Shown piece after piece: positions 50,833-62,293 of a stretch of 64,000 bases of DNA; the first letter of the stretch is position 1; each line of letters opens with the position of its first letter. Under the pieces are notes generated by a model. The model worked only from the letters and a program-made list of their open reading frames with translations. It did no database searches and was not told the DNA's origin. This DNA comes from Branchiostoma floridae (Eukaryota; Chordata; Leptocardii; Amphioxiformes; Branchiostomatidae). The stretch spans positions 124,001-188,000 of the forward strand of contig NW_023365936.1 in NCBI RefSeq assembly GCF_000003815.2, written 5' to 3'. The position numbers were made by a program, and so were the translations under genes.

Positions 50833-51884
50833 TAGAATAAATGCACATGAGTCAAATCAGTTTATTGTTACTTTATTTTCCGTTGCTTTTAAACAGTTTA
50901 TGCACTGCAATATTTCAATATGAGCAAGACAAACAGAGAAAAGAAGTATTAGATATTGCAAGTATTGCGGAGGGCCTAGCAATTTCAAACAGGCACAAAA
51001 AGCTGGGAAAAATTACATTTGTAATTCTGTCTAAAGACGAACGCAGATTAGCTTGGTTTGGTAGTTTGAAATAAAGGTGAAAAGGCTACCAGGCGAAAGA
51101 CACTTCAAAGTCGTTTATATTTACTCAGTGAACTTTAACGTGGAACGTTTAAAAAAAGCAATTCACAGATATTAGCTGACACACCCTTAACTTGAGCTAG
51201 AAACTTCATACAACGGAGATATGATGGGAGTAGTAGCTATACTATACACTGTCCTTGGCCAACAAAAAATGGAACATTGTTAAAACGTATATACGGCTCA
51301 AATTCCATTCAGACTCATAACAGTTAATCCAAGAATACTAAACGGTAACAAAGTTTTACTTTTTCTAAAACTCTAACTCTGCCGAGTATGCCTAGTTTGT
51401 GTAAGACTTGTGCAACATATACAGTAACCCTATAAGAATATATGTCTATAGACTATCTACTAGGCATCCATGTAATGACTTTCACAAGATACATGTTCCA
51501 CTTTAATATATCACTAAGAGAGAAACAGACATAGAGATGGAGTGGAGAGAGATATTTCATTCCTTGAGGTTAGCTCGAGGTAATAAACATCTCTTAAGGT
51601 GGTATACGTATAACTTGGGGCACTGGTGCGGCACTGTGGGTTCCGTTCACTTCGGCAATGTTTTGTTATTTTCGCCGATTTTTTTTTATAATTTAGACAT
51701 TATTGCGTAATACGTAAAGGTATGACTTAAGAGACAACAAAATACACAAAACGTAAGAAAACTCGTTCTTCATATCTGAAATTCGTTGAGTCATCTACGA
51801 ACCCCGCAGTGAAGCACCGGTGCCCCAGGTGCAATGAGATACCACCTTTGTGCATACCGCATACACCACATCCTTACTAGTGTA

Positions 51885-54017
51885 CTACACAACAGTAACT
51901 CGTTCGAGTATTTGGCCGCCAGCATGACCAGGTGATATTTCACGGCCGGCCGTTTCTTGTATCGGCATCTTCAGTTTCTCGTCACCTGTGGCAATTAAAC
52001 GGAAATATCATATAGTCATCAATGTAAACCGCGTTGATTGGCTTTTCCAAACGGTTTTAAATCATTGCGCTCAGCATTGGCATCGTCTGTTGCCTCTTTA
52101 CTTTGGATAGAATAGCAAGGCCCACTTTGTTTCATAACATGTCATATAATATGTATTCCACAAATTACAAACATCAACACTTTGGTGTTCATCATCCATG
52201 AATATTCATTCGTCACCTTACATTTATATATATTGGTCACATCTTAAGAATGGCTGGCACACTTTGATTGGTCTATAGACTCTACATTAACCAATTTTTA
52301 GGTTGAGACAAAGTATCGTGAGATTTTCCTTACATTAAATGGAACGATAATGCTTAAGAATACAAGTCCTGCTACTTATACATACCTCTAATTACCTTCG
52401 TCAAGAAGGTTGTGATTTGGTAGCGTCTGTATCAGTGTAGCGGTGTAACGTTAAGGGTGTTGTGTGTGGTGGTGTACCTGTGTCTGTGGTTTAACAGCAT
52501 ATCCAGAAGCTATGAATGGATTAATATGGAATTTCATTTGTAGTTTAGTCTATCAAAAAAATGGTTAGAACTTAGAACCTTGGCGGCTTCTCTTGGTACT
52601 GAGGGGAAACTATGCACTAACTCATTGGTAAAAGGTGGTGAATGAATGTTACCGACGCATATAAACTTTCAAGCTCATTTCTACATATGTGCAATATGTA
52701 GAAATGAGCTTGAAAGTTTATTTGCGTCGGTAACATTCATTCTGGATCGAACTTGAACGGTGATGTCAAAACTTGGACTGTCTTTGTAAAAGAATGAGAA
52801 ATCTACAAATTTGGTAATTCATGTGCTGGTATGGTCGAACTCTTGTTTGCTACATACAATGACAAATGCCTACCTTTTCCTGCATGCTTTCTGTACCAGA
52901 CGGCAGCAAGGACGAAACAACCAATAGCCAGGGCCGACGCCCCCAAGCCGACAGCCAATCCCAAGTGACGATACGGATTGCTTTTCTCTGAAACTAGGTT
53001 AAAAGCAAAGTTTTGTCCAATCTCACTTATCTGAATCAGACTTATCTTATCATTCTAGATGGAAACAAAGAAGTATAATTTACTTGTAGTATTGTGCGAT
53101 GTGATAGTATCATCAGTAAGTATTCTATCAAATTTTGAGACTAAATTCACATGGAACACAGTATTAAAGTGATTTGTAAAATTTATATAGAGTACTTAAC
53201 GTTACACAATAAATCGGAAAATGTATTTTACAATGGGATGAAACCAATCTTGACATTACCAGTGTGACAGTAGGGGCAAATAGATGTGTTCGGTGCGTCG
53301 TCACAAACACTGCACTCTTGGCAGTCCTCGAGGATATGGTTCCATCCCATCCCAGCCGGACACAAGTGGATGTTTTCACTAGTGTGTGGTTTCCCCGCGG
53401 TCGTGCCTATTGATGCGACATATCGTATTGTAAACTAGAGTTGAACACAGAATGCCTGCTTTTGAGACCTTATAAATCGCTGGTGTTATGATGTTCCTGT
53501 CCTACTGTAGATATAACTGGATTAAAGAATTCATGATCATGATTTTGGGCCCCCTGATGACCTTCCTTGGTACTGCAGCAGGACTTCCGGTTTTTGTATC
53601 TTTTGTTCTATACAAGCTTTGGTTTTTCTTTTTTGGCGACTGATAGCTCATGATGTCAGGAAGACGTGTAGCGATCCTCTGGCAATTTGTTTTGGAACTG
53701 CAGAAGCATTTTAGGTAAAATCTTTTGAAGAGAATAAATGAACAAAGGACCGACGGATTTCCATGATATCAATATGAGTACAGAAATAGATAAATTGTCT
53801 CCGTTGCAAACGTTAACTCACCAGATTGGGAGAGGTCAGAGCAGATCGACGTATCGGGCGCCGTGTCGCACAGGGTGTACGGCAGACAGTCCTCCAGTTG
53901 TGGGTCCCATCCGAAGCCGCTAGGGCAGATGGGAAGGGCAGGTGTAGTCGAGGTGGCAGCCATCTTGATGACAGCCTCACACATAACAACCAGCAAGATT
54001 GGGTTCAAGGTCGTCAT
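51885..54017 (-). CDS. TNF-receptor-like protein with one altered and one intact Fn14-type domain (paralogue 2)
   Basis: Four coding exons, all introns phase 1: 54017-53822, 53406-53260, 52987-52874, 51985-51885, giving 185 residues. The start ATG begins a signal-peptide-like stretch. The first cysteine-rich domain (31-62) keeps C31, C44, C50 and C59, but the third and sixth cysteines are Y47 and L62. The second domain (81-112) is complete: C81, C94, C97, C100, C109, C112. The membrane segment spans about 123-146. The tail contains MPIQETAGRE (159-168); PIQE fits the major TRAF2-binding pattern (P/S/A/T)x(Q/E)E and resembles the PIEET motif of Fn14. Exon layout and phases are identical to paralogue 1, which lies about 2.3 kb downstream on the same strand, so the two arose by tandem duplication. 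Ligand is unknown. Confidence 0.88.
52640..52742. repeat. Near-perfect 49-bp-arm hairpin in a receptor intron
   Basis: Left arm 52640-52688 and right arm 52694-52742 pair at 48 of 49 positions, with a 5-nt loop (GTGCA). Landmarks are GAATGAATGTTACCGACGCA on the left and TGCGTCGGTAACATTCATTC on the right. It lies in the intron between the membrane and tail exons of receptor paralogue 2, so it would be transcribed as a long double-stranded hairpin. Confidence 0.9.
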
Positions 54018-54109
54018 GATTTTTTCCCCTTAACTTCTTCACTGTATGCTGGTTGATGTAAAGGAAATAGAAATGGCTTTAAGTAAAAGCGGGGTTGTGA
54101 GAAATTTGA

Positions 54110-54129
54110 AGTGCATATATATATATATA

Positions 54130-54190
<61 letters not shown>

Positions 54191-54322
54191 TTTACGCAAA
54201 CCTAGTTTGAAACCGTTACGGCAGTAGCTAAAGTTTTAATTTATCTTATATATTTATTTGTATCGTAACAAATCGCATTTCGCAAAGATACCATATGTGG
54301 TATCATAGGTGCTAACAAAACA

Positions 54323-54373
<51 letters not shown>

Positions 54374-54506
54374 TTTACGCAAACCTAGTTTGAAACCGTT
54401 ACGGCAGTAGCTAAAGTTTTAATTTATCTTATATATTTATTTGTATCGTAACAAATCGCATTTCGCAAAGATACCATATGTGGTATCATAGGTGCTAACA
54501 AAACAC
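54110..54506. repeat. 181-bp tandem duplication with AT microsatellites
   Basis: Two copies (54189-54325 and 54370-54506) of a 137-bp block starting CATTTACGCAAACCTAGTTT are identical by eye, each preceded by a long (AT)n run. The period is 181 bp. Each copy contains the palindrome GATACCATATGTGGTATC. It lies 0.1-0.5 kb upstream of the receptor paralogue 2 start codon. Confidence 0.9.
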
Positions 54507-54509
54507 CCA

Positions 54510-57400
54510 TGGCTTCATTTGGGTTAAGAATCCCTGTTTCTTTATTAGTCGAAAAGCAGGCGTTTCAGGGTATTACCATATTACCACAGGGTAATACCAT
54601 ATTACCACATTCACCGACAGGCACTTTGGCATACTTTTGCGCCTGGGCTAGATGGAAACTACCAGTTCAGCAATTGTGTAGTATTGCAATTCCAGGCTGA
54701 GACGCAAGGAGGGCAAAGGGGATTTCCCTTCGTCACCTTAGGCACGTGACCGGTACCTGTAGTTATCGGCATTTATACTTGTCAGCCGAGTTGCAATCAC
54801 TATCAAAACCGCAAGGGGACTAGGGGGATTCCCCTTCGTTATCGACCTTGATTTGGCATTTCACCAGACAATGATGTAATGGGCATGAGAAAGCAAGAGG
54901 GCTGGCAGCTACTAGTAAGTCAGTATGAAGACACAAGCGGGTTTTTTTACATGTCATGACATCTCAGAACGTCATGGTATCAAAAGAAGTGTACTCCGTG
55001 GCCACTGTTAATCTTCCATCAGGGCTATTTAACGGTAATCATGTGAAGAAGGCGGCTAGATTACGTGGTTTCTGTCGTGCTTGCTGGACATCTTGAATGT
55101 ACAGTGCGACTCTCGACAACTGTCACAAGAAAATTGATGCGACAATAGACTGAACTGTACACAGTTTGTGACAACGAGAGTATTATACACCACCTCACAG
55201 TTATGTCAGATAAGCATTGGGTGTCGGGATTAGTACTTACTGTTCGGCAATGCCTGCCCTTGTCGATGGTCTCTCTTCCTTCGTCTACCAGCGAAGGTAA
55301 TGGTCAAAACCCCGTGAAAACGCCTCCACGTGTAGGGCATTTAAACTTGCAGGTATTAGCACGTGAAAACCATGTACCAGGGTGTGCGGCATACCCACGC
55401 CTCTGATTGGCCAACGTCTGCGTGCCCTTCCTACGATGTAACTTGTCAGTGCATGTGTCGTTGTCTCTGACAGTTACTGTGTGTTCTATCTGCTTCATAG
55501 AAATTATCCTACGTTTTGGAACTTCAAGGTTACAGCATCACGTGCTGTTAGTTTGTGATTAAGTCTTTAATTGGAGGGTATAACGGATACAGCTAATTGT
55601 ACACTGTTAACTACCCGCGCACTGTGTACTGTGTTCTTGCGAATATCAAAGACGTAACGTTTGGAGTCACAAGACCCGCTAACACGCCTGGGCCACAGGG
55701 GCACCGCCCGCTCCATTCACGAATAGCGCTCTGAAGGCATGCTAGTATCATGCGCCGGGCACCCTTGAATGTGATTGGCTGACTGCCCGCCGGAAATGGG
55801 TCGATGGCAGGTTGCCAACTCACCTGCGTTGTTCATCTTACCTGGAGCGGAGTACTTCCTGACTGAATCGCCTCCTAGCGGCCGGCACGACAGTTACCAC
55901 GGGCCGGTGAGAATAACACAGCATAGATCATGGCAAGTCTGATGCTGTTAGGAGGGCAAGGAATGGCTCTAAACCACGTTTTAAGACACACAATGGATGT
56001 AGTATACATGAGTGGTCATTTTATTGTGCAGTGCCAATAGATTTTGCTACAATAAAGGCTCCGAAAATGAAGCGAGGAATTTGCGCCTTGCTATTCTGTC
56101 GCCCAAATCATTAATATAACCAAATCTGCACATTTCTAAGACGGTACATCCTCCTACGCAGGGACATCCAACAGCCAAACTGCCTGTCTGGATGTGCCCT
56201 GCTCTTTCAACCGTCACCACCCTGCTTATAAATATTAATGAGGTTCCCTTAAACATGCGAGACAGCTTTTGAAAACGGAAAGCCTATTTTTTGATAGCTG
56301 GGGGTTTTTTTTGGGGGGGGGGGGGGGTCCACAGGAACTAAGGGTGACGGTTGAAAGAGCAGGGCACATCCAGACAGGCAGTTTGGCTGTTGGATGTCCC
56401 TGCGTAGGAGGATGAGACGGTAGTGCGTACTGCGATACTATTACAGATATATATTATACCAGTTTGTCAATCATAACTATGTGGTAACGCAGAAAAGAAT
56501 TCATTTATACTGTAACACTAGATTAGATTAGTTGTTAGTTATTTGTATTTGTCTATAGTTGTTCAGATTGCCATACATTGTAACTGTTAACGTTACAACT
56601 GTCGCGCAATAAAGTTCTATTCTTTATTTATTTATTGATCTCCAGACCATGTGGGTAGCCCCTTCAACTTATTGAATTCGAAGATCAGCATGAAATGAAG
56701 ACGAGTCAAGGCTATGTTTTTTTATGTGTTCTGTGTCTGTGAACATCATTGTCAAGAAAGAAATTGACGTTAAATAATCATATACAACAATAATATAATG
56801 TTATATGTAAATCATGCAAATCCAGAAAATAATTGTTGACGAAGCAGGTATGGGGTTGTGGAACTCAAGATGACATGCGACATACCATATCGTTGAAATT
56901 AACATAGCCCCTTGTTTTTTATTCATTGTGCCCAGACCTTTACTTCATTTGTCGATCCACCGTCGCATGCCATTACTGTATAGGCATGTTTTGACCTTTT
57001 GGAACTGAAGTGTGTTGCCTGGGGCAAAACAAATTTGATCTGTGGACACAACCCCCCTCCCCCATGTATATCTTACCGTCTATAGTGTTATTACATGGTT
57101 AATGTGTATGGACTCTTTGGTAGCCTTACCTACAATCTGAAGGGACTTAAGACTACACAGCATATCGCACATAACTCATTAGACAACCTGTATCACCAGT
57201 CTTGTGGTGGACAAAGCAAGTTGTAACTAGACAACACGCCGCCATCTTTAGGGAACATACATTATCCATAGGGGGAGGGTTGGCGCTTATATGGGGAGGT
57301 CCATGTATGGCACTTTTGGAATGAAGGGAGGGTCGTTTGATATACTTTCGTCCTTGGTAAGGGTCATGTAGATATTATGAATGATATTTTCTCCTCACCA
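54510..57400. other. Intergenic gap between the receptor genes and LCLAT1-like gene
   Basis: About 2.9 kb without a supported exon. It contains the hAT-like MITE at 56147-56414 with a long G run near 56307-56327, a short repeated block (GGTAATACCATATTACCACA-like, 54570-54610) and otherwise apparently unique sequence. Confidence 0.55.
56147..56414. mobile_element. hAT-like MITE with perfect 72-bp inverted repeats
   Basis: Arms 56147-56218 and 56343-56414 are perfect reverse complements over 72 bp, starting CATCCTCCTACGCAGGGACA. The element is flanked by an 8-bp direct duplication, AGACGGTA (56139-56146 and 56415-56422). The body between the arms is 124 bp with a poly-G tract. The perfect arms suggest a recent insertion. 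Confidence 0.93.
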
Positions 57401-57479
57401 CCCCCTCCTTTATTAGATAACGTACTGTCCCCTCTCGTCACGGGACACACCTGTAGACAACACAAGTAACACCGACGAC

Positions 57480-58903
57480 AAGCACAAAATTGACAGTGGC
57501 GACAACATTCTACCTGTACGGCACAGGTGTTTCTAAAGATCCCGTCACGTCAGGTACGTTCTTGTGATTGTTATTATGTCAGACCGAGCTACGTTCAACT
57601 TCGGTCGTTGTCTGTTTGATACTCCGAGGAAACCCGGAAGTCTGTTACAACTTCGTGGTAACGATTCCAGGGCCATTCTATTGATACTGAATGGAACATC
57701 TGTTTTTAACAGACAGTCACCATAAAGAGCAATCATCGTTTGTGCCCAGCCTTTTCTAAGGTATGTTGTGTATGAAGCAATAATCAGAAATTCACCGATC
57801 AGGCCTAAAATCGGGAACTTGGGCAAAGTCCTGGACCAAAGGTCTGTAGTTGTGTCACCGGTGTGATCATGTTGTCACAACGTTATTCAAGTAAATTACA
57901 TTAACTACGGCATGTTTTGTTATACACAGGGTTTTACCTGAACGCTTTACTTCTAAAACCATAATCCTATCGTTATTTGGAGATGTAAAACTGAGAAAAA
58001 AACAGGATCTTCTGTGATATAAACAGTCTCGTCTGTTGTGTGTGTTGACAAAACAGGGAGGAGCATAGTTTATGGGTTACCCTTAGGTCATTGACCCTAA
58101 CTGGACATTGTGTTGCACATTGTATCTGACTTACGCTTGGCTGGAAAACAGTTAAAATTTAGAGTATTCAAGCATAACGTCCTTCAGGCAGAATACACAC
58201 TATCTATCTAATAACTGTAACGTTACAGTACTTACACATTACTTTACCATTGTTCCCTTCTTTTTAGTTCGAATTCTAAGCAGATACTATTCTATACAAT
58301 GTTACGCGGAAGCAGAACACTCTTTTACGCTGTTCTATAGAATATCAAATAGAACCATTTTCCGGTTGAACACTCTGTTGTCGTTCTACCTCACATTCTT
58401 TCACGATTCTTATGTCTTTTGTGATCCGCCCTACATTTCTGAAAACTTGCTTTGTTGTATCGCTTTTTTAAGCGGCAGATATTGGTCTTTTGTCCCGTGA
58501 ATAGTTTCATCAGGTTTCAATGGTAGGTAATGTATGTATGTCTTTCAGGCTAGGAGAAAGGTAGGCTGGGAGTTCTCAAACGACAGCCATCCCGGGTTTT
58601 GACTCTATGTTTTCGGTACTGTAAGTTTGTTTGGGTGTGTGTATTTCCGCTGTTATGTTGTTTGAATGGCATCTAGTGAGTGGGAAGATCTTTACAAAGG
58701 TGGCAGGAAGTACAGGTGAAAGGTGGTAGAATTAGGCTTTGATAAAACATGACATGGCCATGGAAGGGGTTAGTAACTTACGGTTAGGTAATGTTTTGGG
58801 GTATTTCTGTTTGCGTTTTCCCGGTTAACGTTATGTATTTCCGTATGCCATATTTCCCTGGGCATAGTGTTGTTATGTAACTGTTCATGTGTTGTGACAA
58901 CAG
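57480..58903 (+). other. Upstream region of the LCLAT1-like gene, with a possible non-coding first exon
   Basis: The start codon exon of LCLAT1 is preceded by an acceptor (TGACAACAG, ending at 58903), so a 5' UTR exon is expected. A donor-like CGTCAG/GTACGTT at 57553/57554, next to a CRE-like CGTCACGTCA, is one candidate for its end. The rest of the stretch holds no supported coding sequence. Confidence 0.35.
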
Positions 58904-58915
58904 CTCGACAGTAAG

Positions 58916-61847
58916 ATGACATGGAAGAGGAGTACGCTAGGAGGCGTGTTGTTCGTGGCCCTGGCGTGCCTGTCCTATCTGCTCGGTACCATGTACGTGG
59001 TGACTCCGTGGTTCCCCCTCATGCTGGTACGGCCTGCCTGGTACAGATGGGTGGTGGACCATCTTGTCGCGTGGTACTGGATCTTCTTAGTGGTGAGTAC
59101 TAGTAGTGTCAACGATAGTTAAGCCTAACCTCAAATTTTGCTGAAAATGTCCTTTTTTTTTGTTTTTGTTTTTTTCATTTATGCCTCAATTAGTCACATT
59201 GTATCGTGTGGCATTGTGATAATTGATGTAAATATTTTTTTCATTTATTTCACAGGCACTACTAGGTGGGTTTATCTTCCTTTCTACGGCTTGGTCAACA
59301 GGTAGTTTGTTAAGAATAACGGGGAACGATTGCTAAGGTATGGTTGAAAACTAGTGTTAGTACCAACTTGGATTCATAATCTAAAAGGTAACATGGTAAG
59401 TGCCCTTGCTATGGCCATGAACAAAACAATACCTTGAGGAGAGACCACGTTTTTTCTGTAAGCGTAGAAACGTAAGACTGATATGCTTGGCCATAAATTA
59501 CTCCTAGTGAGTAGACTTTCAAATGGCATCCGCCATTTTTCATCAGCTCAGAATAGGGTCGTCACGTGACCTTGAAGTCAAAAGCTTTTCTTAAATACAA
59601 TACTAAACCATCTAACCTACTACATAATGTCAGAGTAACAAAATGAAAAAAAAAACACAGAAATAACGTTGCCAAGATAACACACTCCTGTCATATTTAC
59701 CGTATGTACAGAGATGGTGTACGGTATAAAGGTGCGAATCACGGGAGATAGCATCAAGCCGGGGGAGAGAACCCTCCTGATCATGAACCACCGGACACGG
59801 CTGGACTGGATGTTCCTCTGGATGTACCTCATCCGCAGGGGACAGCTGTCTAAGGAGAAGATCATCCTCAAGAACGAGCTGAGGAAGATTCCAGGGGCAG
59901 GTTAGCGGGCGTTTAAAATTTGGTATTCTTTCACTGGTGTTGGTAGCGTGCAAAGATCACCTGCACTAAATTATGCATGCACCCGGCTGCCTGAAAAGTA
60001 GATTTTATGTTACGGACACTGTTAAGAAAGCATTTAATTTTTCTTAACATTTCAGAAATGGTAACCAATAGTGAAAAGATAGTACTATAGCCTTTTTAAG
60101 GCCGCAGGGCAGTGGGTTACTGTAGATGCAGAAATGTTCGCGGTGGATTAATGTTCGCGGTTTTCTCGGTGACCACTTTACCGCGATATCAAAACCACCG
60201 CGAACATTTTTCTATTGTGCTATTAGACTGCAGTCTATGGTGTAACCGCGAACTTAAATCCACCGCGAAAAGTCCATTTTCTCACTACCGCGAAATTAAA
60301 TCCACGCGAACTTAAATGCATTTACAGTATTATCGACTGTGTCTAGGGCACGTATTGGGAGGCGGAGCCCAACCATATCCTTCCACCGCCTCTTACCTTC
60401 CCAGCCGAAGCCAGGTACCCATTATAGTATATGAGTAGAATGAGGAAAGTCGTGTCAAGTGCCTTGGCGTTAGGTGCAGGTAGACACACACAATACCTAT
60501 ACAATCTTAGTACATGTTAGTGCATGGCTACTGGTGTTTTGACTGCCAGTGTTGTCGTTACTCCAATGTAACGTATGAAGTCTTGAAACAAGCTTATTTC
60601 ATGGACATGCACTGTGTTGTTGTGGTCAGGTTGGGGTTTGGAAACCGCTTGCTTCCTCTTCATCACAAGGAGATGGGAGGAGGACGAGAAGATCATGAAG
60701 AAGATCCTAGACTATCTGTCGTCTATCGGACATAGGACACAACTGTTGCTGTTTCCCGAAGGTACGGACTTTACCGAACGCACGAGACAGCGAAGTGATG
60801 CGTACGCAGAGAAGAATAACCTTCCTAAGTACGACTACGTCCTGCATCCCAGAACCAAGGGATTCGTGTACATCGCAGAGAAGCTCATCAAAGGTAATGT
60901 GTACTTTGTAATTTAAGCTACTGTGCCTATGTGCGGAGCGGGCCTTGCTTGGTTTTTGGCGACGCCTCGGGGGTGGATGCATTTTACAGTATAAGTGTAT
61001 GCTCTGTCATTTTGGAATGTTTTGTCAATATTCAAATCAATTCATGTATTTTGAATATTTGTGGCTGCAAATTAACTAATTGATTAATCCATTTGTATTT
61101 GAATCAGATAGCCCCGAAAAGATATTACAAACGAATGACTTTGCAGCGCTTCTGAATCGGAATTGATAGCAATACAACTTAAGAATACATTTCAACGGTC
61201 TAATTTTGAGTAATGTTAATTTTAGCCAAGTTTTATATCCTATTTTACTTCCAGTACAATTATCTGATCACTTCATAGCAGATTATTTGACAGGGAAGTG
61301 ATCTTAGCTAATATAGGAAAGCTAAAATAACCAGGCAATCTAATGTGTGGTGCGTTTGGTTGCAGAGCACAATCTTGACGCCATTCATGACATCACTGTC
61401 GGCTATCCTAATGGAAAGGCTCAGACAGAGGCCGACTTGCTCGCTGGACGCTTCCCAGAGGAAGTTCACTTCCACGTACGGCGTCATCCCCTCAATACCC
61501 TCCCCAACACATCCGGGAAACTCGAGCAATGGTGCACCACCCTCTGGGCACAGAAGGAATTGCAGCTCAAGGAATTCTACCAGAGGAAAAAGTTTCCTGA
61601 CACAAACGTACTTGAAGGAGGAACACCTGGCGATCCACTACAAGAACTGAAAATGAAAGTAGTCCTTTGGCTTTCAATACCTTTCTTCTTAACGGTTATC
61701 CTTGTAGTACCGTATCTGATGGTCACCTCAACATACTTCTTCATCTCAGCTGTCCTTATTTGTGCCTTCTACATCGCGCAGCGCGCGGTGTATGGTGGGG
61801 CAGAGCATTTTCAGATAGACCTTTACAACACTTTCCACAGAAAATGA
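58916..61847 (+). CDS. LCLAT1: Lysocardiolipin acyltransferase / AGPAT-family enzyme
   Basis: Five coding exons: 58916-59092, 59256-59265, 59712-59900, 60630-60893, 61366-61847, giving 373 residues, close to human LCLAT1. Residues 8-30 form an N-terminal membrane segment. Motif I, NHRTRLD, is at 88-94 (the H-x4-D acyltransferase catalytic motif) and motif III, FPEGTD, at 167-172. The pieces YEYVLHPRT-like (here YDYVLHPRT) and DAIHDITVGYP match the LCLAT1/AGPAT5 branch. Two more hydrophobic segments lie near the C-terminus (about 318-355). The family transfers acyl groups from acyl-CoA to lysophospholipids such as lysocardiolipin in ER and mitochondria-associated membranes. All introns are GT-AG and phases agree. 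It is tail to tail with the KCNMB-like gene. Confidence 0.95.
59256..59265 (+). other. 10-nt microexon of the LCLAT1-like gene
   Basis: The ten bases GCACTACTAG lie between a strong acceptor (CATTTATTTCACAG) and a donor (GTGGGT). They encode ALL plus the first base of a glutamate codon. Without them exon 1 (phase 0) cannot join exon 3 (which needs one base). With them the protein reads VALLEMVYGIKV, which lines up with the corresponding segment of vertebrate LCLAT1. Confidence 0.9.
60118..60329. mobile_element. TTCGCGG-family MITE, copy 4
   Basis: Starts TACTGTAGATGCAGAAATGT and ends TTAAATGCATTTACAGTA. It lies in the intron between exons 59712-59900 and 60630-60893 of the LCLAT1-like gene, inverted relative to copy 1. 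It is 212 bp, the same length as copy 1. Confidence 0.85.
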
Positions 61848-62293
61848 CAACAAGGCAGGGACTTATAAGTCGGAAAACACAGTTTTATTGAATTTTGAGT
61901 ATCAAGTTTACAACTTATGACAACTTTCTGACACATGTTTGCAAGTTACACGTAAATCAAGATGTTTATGAGTGTTACTGTTTCCATGAGTGTCACTACT
62001 AGTCCAGTAAATACAAAATGGTGGAAGGGTATAGTTGTAACTAAGTAGTTCTAGTTATCATAGTAAACTTACCGCAAATTACCTCACAAGTGCACGATGG
62101 TGTGCAAAGTAGAAATATGTTTCAATGTTGTTAAACTGTTTTGTTACAGAAAGTGCCATTTAGTGACAAAATGTGCCAATCCATCACCCATTTACACTGT
62201 GTGTCACTTTACTACGCAGACTAAGTTGTACACTTCTCATATTTGAAATCATTTGGATTGAAAGTTTGAAACGCAACTTCTCTAATAAATTAG

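Larger units (their letters stand above)
49640..51850. other. Intergenic gap between the two receptor genes
   Basis: About 2.2 kb. It should contain the promoter and a non-coding first exon of receptor paralogue 1. It also holds an inverted-repeat element (50166-50514) and a short hairpin (50741-50832). One plus-strand open frame at 50841-51074 would encode 77 residues with a hydrophobic start, but nothing else supports it. Confidence 0.5.

Noticed and set aside
50841-51074. Plus-strand 77-codon frame with a hydrophobic, signal-peptide-like start between the two receptor genes
   Set aside because: No family resemblance, AT-rich surroundings and no promoter or splice context. Worth a look in RNA-seq but not supported here.
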